NCBI GenBank assembly: GCA_958450365.1
Contig: CAUEEP010000731.1
Location: forward strand, 2,914,501 to 2,978,500
Length of the DNA stretch: 64,000 bases
Direction of reading: 5' to 3'
Source: Mesorhabditis belari
Lineage: Eukaryota; Nematoda; Chromadorea; Rhabditida; Rhabditidae
Shown piece after piece: positions 45,289 through 57,076 of the stretch. The number at the start of each line of letters is the position of its first letter. The first letter of the stretch is position 1. The position numbers were made by a program, and so were the translations under genes. The notes below the pieces were generated by a model that searched no databases, was not told where the DNA came from, and saw nothing but the letters and a program-made list of their open reading frames with translations.

Positions 45289-46159
45289 TTAAACTCACTG
45301 ACTTTAGAGGGGGCTAAGTATTTATTGTTCTTTTTTATTAAACGAGAACTTTTAAAGCTTAAAACTTTGACTAAATTTTAACTAAGATTTCGAATTTCTA
45401 GCAAAGAAACAGCTGAATTTAAAGAAAAAAATGTCTCTCAAAGTTTTGTGGCAAAAGATGACTCCTTTCCCCTAAAGATATTGAGCTGTGAGTTTGCATT
45501 CGATGCTTCGATGTTATTCTTTTTTTTTAAATCTCTCTTTCTACCGTCATCTTGTCTCTATTTCTTAACAAATCTATGAAAGCGATCAAAACAAATTTTG
45601 CAACATTAAAAAATAAAGGTATTAGCCAATTCTTAAAGTTGTCAAGTTCAGTTGTCCGATGGAAAAAATGGAAAAATAGAAAAATGGAAATGATTTGCGG
45701 AAATAGTTGAAAGTTGTACGATGAGAAGAAAAGAAAACTAGCAAAAATCATGTTTTTTGTTTCCAAAAATCTTTTCCCAAAAAAACCAAAGCCCAATCCA
45801 CCAAATGACGTTTGTTAAAAGAGAAAAAGTTAGCTGAAAAATCGTTTCATTTGAAACTTTTCCCAATAATAACCCAAAAATACATTTGAAATCCCTTTGT
45901 TTTTAGGAAAATTTTCGCAGAAAAAGATCAGAAGAGAACAGGTATCATTTAGAGGAAATCACAAACAGAGAGAGAGAGAGAGAAAGAAATTCCCATTTTT
46001 AGATCGAAAAACTCCGAAAAAAACATCGAGAAATGAATGTTTTTCAAAGATGAATGACGAAATTTTCTCAATTTCTCACTTTTTATCGAAGAAATCGTCG
46101 AAGAGAGATTTCAGTGATTGAACAATTTTTATACTTTGCACTCTAAAACAAAACCAGCC

Positions 46160-46345
46160 GAGACACTTAAAAGTTGAAACCTTCTAAAGCCAATGGTTGA
46201 AATCTCACAAAGCCAATGGTTGAAACCTCACAAAGCCAATGGTTGAAATCTCACAAAGCCAATGGTTGAAATCTCAAAAAGCCAATGGTTGAAATCTCAC
46301 AAAGCCAATGGTTGAAACCTTATAAAGCCAATGGTTGAAACTTTA
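46160..46345. repeat. 23-bp tandem array
   Basis: About eight copies of AAAGCCAATGGTTGAAATCT. Confidence 0.9.
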
Positions 46346-46388
46346 TCCAATCCATACGTATCGGCCGTTACGCACAGTAAAGCTCAGT

Positions 46389-46955
46389 GGGTACTTGTCG
46401 GTTAGACATCCACAGAGACTCAACTCTCGGTTAAGCAAGAAGACAACAGAAGACTGACAACTTTTGAGTGGTGATTATGCTCAGTGAAGTAGAGTGAGAG
46501 TAGAGTGATCAGTCGATCAGTCGAACGGAAAATCGATAACCGAGAAGACTCGGATGGGGATGCTTCACTGAGATGAGTCTTTATGGATGCTAAAATCGAC
46601 AAGTACCCGCTCAGTGTTATATAATTTTAAACAAATCTACAGTACCCCAAATATCCATGAATTCTCGATAGTATTTTAGATCGAGGTGATCAGTCGATCA
46701 ACTCAAAATTCAAATCAAAAATCGATAACTGAGAAGACTGGGGATACTTTAGATGAGTCTTTGTGAATGCTAAAATCGACAAGTACCGTAAATAGTTTTT
46801 TTTTTCGACTGATCACTTCAGACGAGCATTCTACTTCACTGAACATTCACTGAACATTCACTGAACATTCATTGAGCTTGACTGAACCCCCACAAGTTGT
46901 CAGCTTCTTGCTTCACCGAGATGAGTCTTTGTGAATGGTAAAACCGACCAGTACC
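46389..46955. mobile_element. Cluster of MITE-D copies (one full, two partial)
   Basis: The full copy at 46389-46608 begins GGTACTTGTCGG and ends CGACAAGTACC. Two partial copies end at about 46788 (CGACAAGTACC) and 46955 (CGACCAGTACC). All share GATCAGTCGATCA or GACTGATCAC and AGTTGTCAGCTTCTTG. Confidence 0.8.
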
Positions 46956-47695
46956 GAACAATTTCTATACTTTGAGCTCTTTATGAGCTCTTTATAATCC
47001 CTTACTGATGAATTAAATTCTTCATTTTTTTTTTAGGTGAAAATAGATTGTTTTTGAGAGAAAGATGAAGAATTTAGTGCACTAGAAATGATGCGTTTAC
47101 AGGTAAGCAAAAAAGCTCAAATAGAATCATTGCTTTATGTTCGTAAAAGTAGCCTATCTGATGTAGTCGATTCTCTATTATTTCTCTATTATTCTCTATT
47201 ATCGATTCTCTATTATTCTCTATTATCGATTCTCTATTATTTTCAGAGCATAAAGTACACCAATTGGGTTTATTGAATTCTCATTAAAAATTCGTAAAAA
47301 CTGCAAAACGAAAACAGGGGAAATTTTTTTTTGGAAAAGAAAATCGATCGAGAAAGAAAGAGGATGGGATTTTATCGAAATATTTGACAAAACAAGTGAA
47401 TAATGGGGGGGAGAAAAGAGAAATAAATAATTGTAAACGATAGGAGATCGAACTAGTTTTTGCAAATCGAATAGAAAATGATGGTGAACTTTGAGCACAA
47501 TGAACTTGTTTCCCAAAAAAAAAGAGAAATGCTACCATTCCTAGAAATCCAACACTTTAACGCCTACTTGTTAGCTACCGACTATCACTTACAATAACCC
47601 TTTCTAAGAGTACTTTATGCAAGACTAGGCGACGATTTTGTGAGTATTTCCGTTTCCTAAGACGTGTCCCCATTTCCCTCCTTCTGCCGTAATCT

Positions 47696-48022
47696 AGAGT
47701 GTGTTCTTCGCGAGTAAGTAATTACTCGAGTAAATTTGCATGAGTAATTTCCGAGTAATGCGTTTTCTAAAAAGTGCGTCTGCGCGAAAAAAATATAAAA
47801 GCGATTTTTTGCGCAGGTTTTTTCAAAAAAAATCATTTTTGACATTGGAAGGGAATTTCCGACCAAATCAGCTAAACGGCTGAGTACCTTTTAAAAGTGT
47901 CGTATATAATGCGCAGCTCGTCATTTTTCGTCATTTTTGCAATAATTTTTACTAAAAGTACGGTAATCTTTTCCCAAGTGTGCGTTTTAAAAAGCGCATT
48001 ACTCGCGAGAAACACACTCTAC
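47696..48022. mobile_element. MITE with AGAGTGTGTTC / GAAACACACTCT ends, copy 2
   Basis: Left end TAGAGTGTGTTCTTCGCGAG and right end CTCGCGAGAAACACACTCTA are inverted. Both flanks read ACCGTAATCT. Interior TTACTCGAGT and CTAAAAGTACGGTAAT are shared with the copy in metr-1 intron 11. Confidence 0.8.
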
Positions 48023-48136
48023 CGTAATCTATTCAGCTTTCGCTTTCGATATATGCAGATATATGCAGCTTTCGATATCGTTTGTAAAGTCAGAAAATAA
48101 AATCAAAATGAAAAAGTGAATTGATTGAATAAAAAT

Positions 48137-48329
<193 letters not shown>

Positions 48330-48913
48330 GAAAAGATCAAAAAGTAAACCAAGAAGATAAATCTACAGCTTGAGAGAAAAAAAACGCTTGTGTTGATTGA
48401 ACTGGACAGATTCGGTAATAAAATCTCATTTTATAACCTTCTTTAAACACCAAAAACAACTCGATTTCCTAGCATCAATGATCAATTTTTCCTTTTTTTT
48501 CTCTTTGCGAGAGAATAGCGAAAATCTAGCGAAAAGAAATGTGAAAAGTGACAAAAATGGCAAAAATGGCTGTATTTTAATGATGTTCTAGATTTTTTTT
48601 TGTAAACAAATGTGTCTGGGTGAACGTGTGGAAAACAAAAATTTGAAATGATCACTGAAATTGTGTACGGTGGGGTAGGATTAAACATGCACATGGAAAA
48701 TACCATTTCAATAGGGAAAGTCCTTGCATAATCTCCATACCTACGTAATGAAGTCTTAGAAATAAAGAAATAAAAACACATTGTTGATTATCGAAATGAA
48801 TATAATCTAATTGATAAAAATTGCAAATTCGCCTTTCTTAAAAGCCGCTGATCAGCTGATCAGCTTCTAGCTAAAGCCTAAAGCTGTGTCGACGCTCCGG
48901 CCTTCGCTCCGGC

Positions 48914-49440
48914 CTTATGTCAACGGTTTTGTATCCCTTGCACGAACTGATCATCGTTGTACCGGCTTCAATCGAAATTCGAATATCCAGCAATGTGTCG
49001 GCGCTTCGATCTTGCTATCTTCTATCAAAAAGCATTCCGTCTATCGACAAGTTCCTCCAAAAATCCTGTGACCATACTTGTGGGAAAACTCGACCACAAT
49101 TCACTTTCCATTTTACTGAAAAGGCTTTCGCCAATTTCTACAAACTTGCCCATTCCGCCAATATGTTTCCGACAATAGGCAGGCTTCTAGCTAAAGCCAA
49201 AAACGATCAAACGAATTGCGTTTTCATTGATCTTTCCAAACCATTCATTTCTGTTAATCATAGATCTTTAATCGCCAAACTAAATTCACTAGATCTCCCC
49301 ATATCCATCACTAATTGGATTGCAAATTGGCTTACCGAAAGAACTTAGGCCACATTAGTAGTGGAGTGCTCCAAGGGAGCGTTCTTGGTTCTCTTCTTTT
49401 CCTTATTTATATTAATGACATTAACAGCTCGATCTCTCTA
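48914..49440 (+). pseudogene. Non-LTR retrotransposon reverse-transcriptase fragment
   Basis: The open frame holds VFIDLSKPFISVNHRSLIAK (RT motif A, usually LDLSKAFDTVNH) and, after a TAG stop and a frame change, GVLQGSVLGSLLFLIYINDI (RT motif B). The catalytic YADD box and all downstream domains are missing, as are any ends. It is a dead internal piece of a LINE-type element. Its first 255 bases are also present in inverted orientation at 49497-49750. Confidence 0.75.
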
Positions 49441-49750
49441 GACACAAAAGTCTCTGAGCTCTGAGCTAGACTCGATCTCTCTAGACTCTGAGCTCGGAAA
49501 CATATTGGCGGAATGGGCAAGTTTGTAGAAATTGGCGAAAGCCTTTTCAGCAAAAGGCAAGTGAATTGTGGTCGAGTTTTCCCACAAGTATGGTCATAGG
49601 GTTTTTGGAGGAACTTGTCGATAGACGGAATGCTTTTTGATAGAAGTGCAAGATCGAAGCGTCGACACATTGCTGGATATTCGAATTTCGATTGAAGCCG
49701 GTACAACGATGATCAGTTCGTGCAAGGGATACGAAACCGTTGACATTGAG
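48914..49750. repeat. Inverted repeat of the retrotransposon piece (arms about 48914-49170 and 49497-49750)
   Basis: Both arms carry CTTGCACGAACTGATCATCG, ATCGACAAGTTCCTCCAAAA and GCCAATTTCTACAAACTTG or complements, with a few small differences. About 330 bases with RT motifs A and B lie between them. Confidence 0.85.
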
Positions 49751-49846
49751 AAGGCCGGCTACTCGCATCAAAAGGTGAACATGATTTTGTTTCTCTCGAT
49801 AACCCATCATCAACAACTTTGGGGATCGTCTAAATGGCAAAACAAG

Positions 49847-50550
49847 AAGCACAGATAGACGACCCGGCATCATCTGTCCAGCTATCTTGCTGGAATGCTT
49901 CGAGTTGAAATGAAAGACTAAAAAAATCGATGAGTGGATCTTCGATTTCCATTTCGATGAGCCCTGGGAGGTGGCGGGGGTTTTCTGGGATTGCATAGAT
50001 TTATAAGATACAAATCTTTTCTAGGATGCTAACGTACCGGTTTTTCCGAAAACTGGAATTTCGGTGAATTCCTCGATTTCGTCGATATTTGACTCGACTT
50101 GAACCGCCGGGGCTGCGGTAATTCGATCATCTAAATGGTTTTTAGGATACAATAAGCGTTATTGGGTGTGTTTGACTCAAATTAGCCTCGGGTTTTAAGC
50201 CTTTGATTCGGTTAGAACTAGAGAAGCTGCAATAAGCTCCGCTCCCTCTAACCCTGGGAAAACTACCATAATACAGGGTTACAATAGCCCGAATAACGAA
50301 TCGTTTTCCAAATTTTAGCAAACGATAGTTTGCTTTTGGATCTACGCTTTAGAAAACAAGCTTTTTGCTAAAGTGCGGCAAATTGACAACAGTTGAATTG
50401 GTGCCTTTTAGAAAAAGCTACAGTAACCCGTTTCCTGGGAAAACTACCTCTAAGCACAGATGGACGACCCGGCATCATCTGTCCAGTTATCTTGCTTCAT
50501 GCTTCGAGTTGAAATGAAAGGCTAAAAAAATCGATGAGTGGATCTTCGAT
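49847..50550. repeat. Inverted copy of the end of the 52-54 kb gene, bracketed by about 100-bp direct repeats
   Basis: The insert 49948-50448 (501 bases) is the reverse complement of 53465-53965 (501 bases), covering part of intron 5, all of exon 6, intron 6 and the first part of exon 7. It is flanked by direct repeats at 49847-49946 and 50452-50550 (GACGACCCGGCATCATCTGT, AAAAAAATCGATGAGTGG). Confidence 0.93.
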
Positions 50551-50574
50551 AGAATTGTTTCAACGTGCTTCAAC

Positions 50575-50694
50575 GTATTGTGTATACTTTCTGCTCAAAT
50601 CTGTAAACAGACGCCCTCTGGTGCACTCTGGTCTTGTTTCTTGTATGCCAGAAAGGGTTCGTTTACAAGATTTGAGCACAAAGTAGACAACAGA
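50575..50694. repeat. Hairpin repeat, well-preserved member of the GTGCACCAGAAAGAGTG family
   Basis: Ends TACTTTCTGCTCAAATCTGT and the complement of GATTTGAGCACAAAGTAGA. The inner inverted part is CCCTCTGGTGCACTC / ATGCCAGAAAGGG. This copy defines the outer ends of the family as TACTTTGTGCTCA. Confidence 0.7.
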
Positions 50695-51009
50695 TAGTTG
50701 TTAATGTATTCTTTTTGCCTCTGAAAGGATCTCAACTTTCTCCTTGTTCAATTCTGAATGTCCTTGTTCAAGAAGGGTTCTTGGATGGTGAAGAGGGTTG
50801 AGAAAAGTGAAAGGAAAAGAGTGACAAGTGCTTTCTTTTTTCATTCAAAACGAAAAGAACAACTACATAAGTCTACATAAGTCATAAGATCAAAGTCTAT
50901 TTTTTTAGAAAATTTCTCAGCTTAACTTGTTGACGATTAATGCTTTTTCTAAAAGGTATCTATTTCTAGACAAACTACCGTAATCCACTTGTCAGTTTTC
51001 ATTCGATTA

Positions 51010-51180
51010 ACCCAATTTTTATCAATTTCCATCAATTTCCATCAATTTTCATCAATTTTCATTAATTTTCATTAATTTTCATTAATTTTCATCAATTTTT
51101 ATCAATTTTTATCAATTTTCATTAATTTTCATCAATTTTTATCCATTTCTATCAATTTTCATCAGTTTCTATAAGAGAAT
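51010..51180. repeat. 10-11 bp tandem array of ATCAATTTTC / ATTAATTTTC
   Basis: About 15 copies, closed on both sides by sequence related to CAGTCAAATGTGACC and the motif TTACGGTAG. Confidence 0.85.
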
Positions 51181-51847
51181 CACAATACTCAGTCAAATGT
51201 GACCAAATTTAAGCTGATCAAATGAAAATTGACAAGTAGCTTACGGTAGTTTGGCTAGAATGGGTGCCTCTTACTACTATCTACTCCAATTTTACGATAA
51301 ACTTGTTCTGGGTGAATCCCGTAACCTAATAAATTGAATAAGTTTCACTTCAATTTTCAATTTCACTTCGAAATTTCTTTTCTCTTCTATTCCTTTTTTT
51401 TTCTAAAACTTGTTGGGACAATTCTATCGTAATTTTGTGTATTTTTTAATCTAATCGAATCATTTGACGATCATTTTTAATCCAATCGAATCATCATTTA
51501 ATCATTTGACGATTTTCAACTCAAAAAAACTATAGACAACATTACTTTGACAAAGAAAAAAAAGAAAAAAAAGAAAAACAGAAAAACAGAAAAAAAAAGA
51601 AGCGATTGTCTCTTTCAAACAAGCGATTGTTAACTTGTCTTTCTCTCTTTTTTCTCTTTCATTCAGTAAAAGGGAAAAGATGGATTGTGAGCCTGTATTT
51701 CCCTCAAAAAGAAAGCAAAAAAAAGCATGACTCATTCATTCTATAGAAATTTTGTCTTTGGCTCTTTTTTGCGCGGTGAAAAGTTTCCTTTTCTTGGCTT
51801 TATCAATGTCCAGGTAGTTGTAAATGTAAAAATACTTTTAGTTGTAA

Positions 51848-54017
51848 ATGTACAACTACAAGAATTCTCTACAATTCACACTCTTCATCGCCATTTTGAT
51901 CAATAAACGTGAGTTACGAGAGTGTACTTTGGACTCAATTTTTCTCAAACAAAAATGCCATCTGGCGCACCGAATCGCTCATTTTCAACTGAATACTGAA
52001 AATATGAGCAATGTGCTAGATGGGATGCGTTTGTGGGAGAGCACAAAGTATGGTACTGGTTTTGCTCAACCTGTGCAAATGCATACTTCATGGCGCACAC
52101 AACTCTTCACTTTTCTTGCTGTACCATACCGTTTCCGCAAGGAAATCAAGAATCGAGTGCACCAGAAGGAGTGTTTTTACAAAAGGAGTTTATTTGTTGA
52201 GCATAAAGTTCAAAAGAACAAGTTGCTGAAGCAAATACGAAATTTATTTTAAGATCTACTAAACGCACTCGCAAATCCAATTTTAAATCCAATTTCAAAT
52301 CGAAATTTCAGTGGATTCCCAAATCAATCTCGGTACTTTCAATCTCGGTCGTGACCCATTCGGTCAATGGAATCTTGGCTTTAATCAAGGCGCAAATTTG
52401 TTCGGTTTCGGCGGTGATCGCGGATTTTCACTGAGTGGAGGAGATCGGGGACTCGGATTGCAAAGTGGATTTTGAAAAGCTATAAAGCACAAACACAGCG
52501 AGAAACTTTAGATCTTTAATCTAATCTAAATCTAAATACTTATTTCCAGCGAACGGTGGCGCACTTGTTGGCGGTGAACGAGTGGGCGTCGACTCGGGGC
52601 TGGGTTTGGATAAACAAAACGGGTTGGGATTGGGCAGTTTGCTGTCGGTGAGTGTAAACTACGGTAGTCAAGGAAAAGTCTAAAACGTGTCCGTCCTTTG
52701 GCCACCGTAATTTCGTCTCTGTTTTCAGTTCGGGAACACCCCAGCGAATCGCCCGGGCGGTCAATTGCAGCAATTTTTGGAGAACATCGGTCGCTTCTTC
52801 ACAGCCGGAGCTGGTAAGCAAGGGTAAAATAAGGAAGGGCAATAAAGCAAAAGTGTTGTATTATTCGTGTTAAAGTCTCATTTTTGAGTTTTGTATCCTT
52901 TCATTGGAAGCTATTCAGTTATCGGAAGGATTCTTAGAAATCAATTTGCAGCTCCACCCCCAACAGCCGGAATCTCTTCATCGGGTGGCCCGCTTGGTTC
53001 GATTGGGGTAATCGGGAATCGCCACGCGCCCGAGATCCCAGAACAAAGGGAAATTGATGGAACTGGGAAAGGAAGTGGGAAAAATGGCGAAGGAATTGAA
53101 GTAGAAGATCGAGTCGATGATGGAGAAGTGAAGAAAGGAGAAAATGGAAGATTCCCTACGTTGGAACCAGGTTAGAATGGGATTGATGTTGATGGGACAG
53201 TTCGGCATTTCCTTGAGCAGATTGACAACTAAGCAACTTTTTCAAAACAAAAAGCATAGTCCAGATTCATGCTGGTATTACGGTAGCTTTCGGGGATTAT
53301 TGTAGCTTTTTACTATTTCCCGGATTACTGTGGGAACTCGGTTACTGTAGCTTTCCCTAAAGCGCACTAACTCAAATGTGCCCTAAACTGGCGTCCAGTG
53401 TCAGTATTACGGTAGTTTTTTCAAATGTTACCACCTAACCTTTTTGGTTTTGTGCCAGGCTTACGGTAGTTTTCCCAGGAAACGGGTTACTGTAGCTTTT
53501 TCTAAAAGGCACCAATTCAACTGTTGTCAATTTGCCGCACTTTAGCAAAAAGCTTGTTTTCTAAAGCGTAGATCCAAAAGCAAACTATCGTTTGCTAAAA
53601 TTTGAAAAACGATTCGTTATTCGGGCTATTGTAACCCTGTATTATGGTAGTTTTCCCAGGGTTAGAGGGAGCGGAGCTTATTGCAGCTTCTCTAGTTCTA
53701 ACCGAATCAAAGGCTTAAAACCGGAGGCTAATTTGAGTCAAACACACCCAATAACGCTTATTGTATCCTAAAAACCATTTAGATGATCGAATTACCGCAA
53801 CCCCGGCGGTTCAAGTCGAGTCAAATATCGACGAAATCGAGGAATTCACCGAAATTCCAGTTTTCGGAAAAACCGGTACGTTAGCATCCTAGAAAAGATT
53901 TATATCTTATAAATCTATGCAATCCCAGAAAACCCCCGCCACCTCCCAGGGCTCATCGAAATGGACCCACGCGGATCAGGGATAAAACCTGGATTCGAAA
54001 AATCTTCCAAAAACTAA
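51848..54017 (+). CDS. Secreted Gly-rich protein, function unknown
   Basis: Seven exons join in phase to 265 residues: 51848-51908, 52312-52464, 52550-52647, 52729-52813, 52952-53170, 53783-53875 and 53929-54017. Exon 1 encodes a likely signal peptide (KNSLQFTLFIAILINK). The next part is Gly/Phe/Asn-rich (LGFNQGANLFGFGGDRGFSL), then a segment QLQQFLENIGRFF, then a Pro-rich and a long acidic region (GEGIEVEDRVDDGE), and a short tail. No cysteine pattern or enzyme motif is seen. It could be an extracellular matrix or cuticle-associated protein, but that is a guess from composition. It converges on the C18orf32 homologue, 220 bases away. Exons 6 and 7 (the latter in part) are also present as an inverted copy at 49.95-50.45 kb. 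Confidence 0.75.
51915..52220. repeat. Two hairpin repeats of the GTGCACCAGAAAGAGTG family inside intron 1 of the secreted-protein gene
   Basis: First copy about 51920-52053: TACTTTGGACTCAATTTTTC and ATCTGGCGCACC face GTGCTAGATGGGATGCGTTT, ending GAGCACAAAGTA. Second, partial copy about 52150-52215: GAGTGCACCAGAAGGAGTG, ending TTGAGCATAAAG. They keep a 134-residue ORF open by chance. Confidence 0.65.
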
Positions 54018-54237
54018 ATATTTTTTATAACTAGATAAATATTTATTAAAACAAAACTATCCATGAATTAGCACATTAAATCGAAAATACAATGTAATTT
54101 TAAGGTTTAGGTACACTTGCAAAGAATTCGTAGCTGAAAAACAACGCGATCACACACCGAAAATAGCCCGTAAAGTTGCGGAAAATCTTTAAAATCGACA
54201 CCGACATGTTCTAAAGTTTTTTTAATATTTTTGCAAA

Positions 54238-55845
54238 TTATTTTGTTTTCTTCGTCTCCGACTGATTTTCACCACCACAGCAAGCGGTCGAATTCTGGAA
54301 AAATGAGGGTAAATTGGTGAAAATCCATCAAATCACTAACAAATTCGATTTTTAGACTAAATCGTGATAAATTTTTAAAAAACATCAAATTTTTATCATT
54401 CTTTAAGGATTTCTATCAAAATTAGCTTGAGCCCGATAAATTTTTGATAAAAAAGTCTTGAGCTTGAGCAAGACTTGTCATATTACTGTAACAACTTCGA
54501 TTTTTAAATTAATTTTTGATAAATTAAAAAAATACGTTTTGTTAAGAGTTTCTATCAAAATCGCTTTAATCCAACAATCTTTTTGACAACAAGTAGCTGT
54601 TTAAAGCTACAAGTTCTCTTTTCTAGAAATAATTTTTCATTATAAACTTTCAAAATCTGTTTTTTTAAAGCTTTCTAGCCTTTAACGGCTGACAAACAGT
54701 AATTTTATAAAATTTCTTCAAGTTTTCACCCTCAAATCCTCGTCTTCGGCTGGCGGAGCGCTTGGAGCTGTTGGTGGGGGGAACTGAAAGAAAAACGATA
54801 ATTTTTCGCATAAAATAGAGTAGACTTTTAGAACTGCTCTTTGGCTTCAAGCTGAACCCAAATTTTATCAATTTTATACAATCTCGAGACAAGAAGTAGT
54901 TTAAAAGTGTCCGTACGCTTGGGTTAACAAGCTTTGTGTCAAAGGTAGACAATGACATGTCAATTTTCGCTTGAAATTGCATAAAAAATGAAAGATTCGA
55001 GTTCAAATTAAAGTCTAAAGCCTAAAATTGTACAATTTCTAGTTTAGAAAGCACTCCGAATGAGATTACCACGTGGAGATTTTACACAAACTTAGCTTAA
55101 GGCTAGAATTATTCTAAAGTAGAGAGCTATTATTTGATTTTAATTCCTATTTAACAAACTCTGTTCGTTAATTACTCGTTAAAAGGTTCCAATGCACTTC
55201 AGGGGTCAAAATTGCATTTAAATTAGCTCATTTTCTAATCTCTCTTTCTTTTCCATTCTTGTAACATTGTAAATATTATAATAAGCTTGTAACGTGTAAA
55301 AATTCTTGTAGCATTCTTACTGGTAGCTCAACCTTACGAGACAACATATGGGCGCGTATTGACCTTTTCTTAAATTAGAAATTTAACAAAGCTCTATGTC
55401 ACTCAGCTTTGGTAAATTTCTAATTTAGGAAGAGATCAGTACGCATGCACAACGTGTGTTTAATTTAAGCACTTAAGCTATTTTCCACGGTTGAGAGAAG
55501 AAAATGGGCTAAACAGCAAAAAAAAATGCAAAAATTCGACCCCTAACTACAAGTGCATTAGCACCCGTTAAAAGCTCCACGCAAGTCTACAAATGATCGT
55601 GTTATCTAAAAACTGGCTATACAAGCTCTTAAACTTAAAAACGAGAGTCATAGTTATGATTTTAGCTTGTAACCAGATATAAATCAAAAAACGTGACACC
55701 AACCTTGTACGGGACATGTCGGGTAGAGAATCGGATCCAGAATATGCACGAATCTTTCTGGCAAAAAGCGCAAGATGAACGGTTGGATGAATTTGAGGTA
55801 AATGGCGAGGAGAATCGGCAGAAAGATGCACGGGACACAGACCAT
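54238..55845 (-). CDS. C18orf32 / UPF0729 family small protein
   Basis: Three minus-strand exons, 55711-55845, 54730-54783 and 54238-54294, give 81 residues (human 76). The N terminus MVCVPCIFLPILLAIYLKF and then QPFILRF closely follow the family ([20 protein letters not shown]). The N-terminal Cys-containing hydrophobic stretch is the hallmark; human C18orf32 is found at the ER and lipid droplets, with its biochemical role still poorly defined. The linker is Pro/Ala-rich (PPPTAPSAPPAEDEDLR), and the tail is Cys/Lys-rich (NSTACCGGENQ, SETKKTK). The exon 1 donor GTACAAG was chosen over the nearby GTTGGT because only it keeps the tail in frame. AATAAA-like sequence on the minus strand lies near 54050. 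Confidence 0.88.
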
Positions 55846-55948
55846 CGTTTGGATTGGAGGTCAAGAAGAGGTGGATGCCTGGAAAATGCAAAATATTATG
55901 CTGGAACCCAGATATATCAGATAAAAACAAAAGTTAAACAAAAAAGGG

Positions 55949-56185
55949 GTAGGCTAATTTCCACAATTTTTTTTGCGCAACAGGATCATTTGCGCAACAG
56001 GGTCATTTGCGCAACAGGGTCGTTTGCGCAACTCGTCATAACTTTCTTCTAAGTCGACCAAAATCATAAAGATTGGTCGACTTAGAAGAAAGTTATGACG
56101 AGTTGCGCAAACGACCCTGTTGCACAAATGACCCTGTTGCGCAATTGACCCTGTTGCGCAAGCAAAATTGTGGAAATTAGCCTAC
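55949..56185. mobile_element. Foldback element with TTGCGCAACAGGGTC subrepeats
   Basis: Arms of about 110 bases face each other around GACCAAAATCATAAAGATTG. Each arm holds TAGGCTAATTTCCACAATTT, then three to four units of TTGCGCAACAGGGTC, then CGTCATAACTTTCTTCTAAG. It lies about 100 bases upstream of the C18orf32 start codon. Confidence 0.9.
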
Positions 56186-56964
56186 TCCGCAAAGAACTAT
56201 CAAAATCTTAAAAACGTGCACTCTTTTAAAATCTTTTTAATCCCCAAAACGCAGTAAGTTGTGAAATTGTGAAAATTTTGGAAAATTCTTGTTTTACTTT
56301 GTGTACGGTAATTTGGGCAACTTTTAGCAAACTTGATTGATTGATTCAATTCATGAATTAAGTTACGGTACGGTAGTTTGAAGCACTTTTTAGAGTAAAC
56401 TAAATCAATAAATTGCTTTAAAAACGGTTCTGGACTACAGTAATTTGTTTACTTTGTAGGAAAATTGATTCAAAACAAAACAAAAGAAAACCACGACGAA
56501 TCAAAACCATCAAAAACACTTCTAGGGTACGGCAAGCTTGTGCAACTTTTAATAAAATTTACCTATTGATCTGAATTTTCAAGTGCTCGAGGATTACGAT
56601 AATTTGAGCGATTTATAGCCTAGCTCTACCTGTAGTTGAGCCGAAATTGCAACTATTTCTACAGTATTTTCCCTAAAATCTTTTTTTTTGTCGAAAAATC
56701 CCTCTCCCATCTCGAATTGCTTAAAAATAGGCCACAAATTGGTCAATTTCCCGTCGACAGAAGGGAAAGTTGGAGTTGAAGTGAAAAAAAAAAGTGTATC
56801 GATTAGATTTTGGCTCTGAAAACGAAGAGAAAACGTCACAGGAAGGGCTCCGGGAAAATTAGCGAAAAAACTCGGCGGTAATAGGCACCTTCTTGAGGGA
56901 AAAGGGTTCAGTTTTTGACTGTAAATTTGTTGGCCAGCAAGATTTTTTTCAGTTATCATACAAT

Positions 56965-57076
56965 GCTTAGGCTTATTAGGCTTAGGCTTGGGCTTAGGCT
57001 TAGGCTTAGGCTTGGGCTTAGGCTTGGGCTTAGGCTTGGGCTTAGGCTTAGGTTTTAGGCTTAGGCTTGGGCTTGG
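56965..57076. repeat. Interstitial telomere-type repeat (TTAGGC)n
   Basis: About 18 units of TTAGGC interleaved with the one-base variant TGGGCT. It is followed by a decayed stretch with GGCTAGCGGCTAGCGCCTAG. Confidence 0.9.

Noticed and set aside
51848..52252. Single 134-codon ORF
   Set aside because: Only its first 61 bases are used, ending at a GTGAGT donor that joins in phase to 52312. The rest is intron made of two hairpin repeats.
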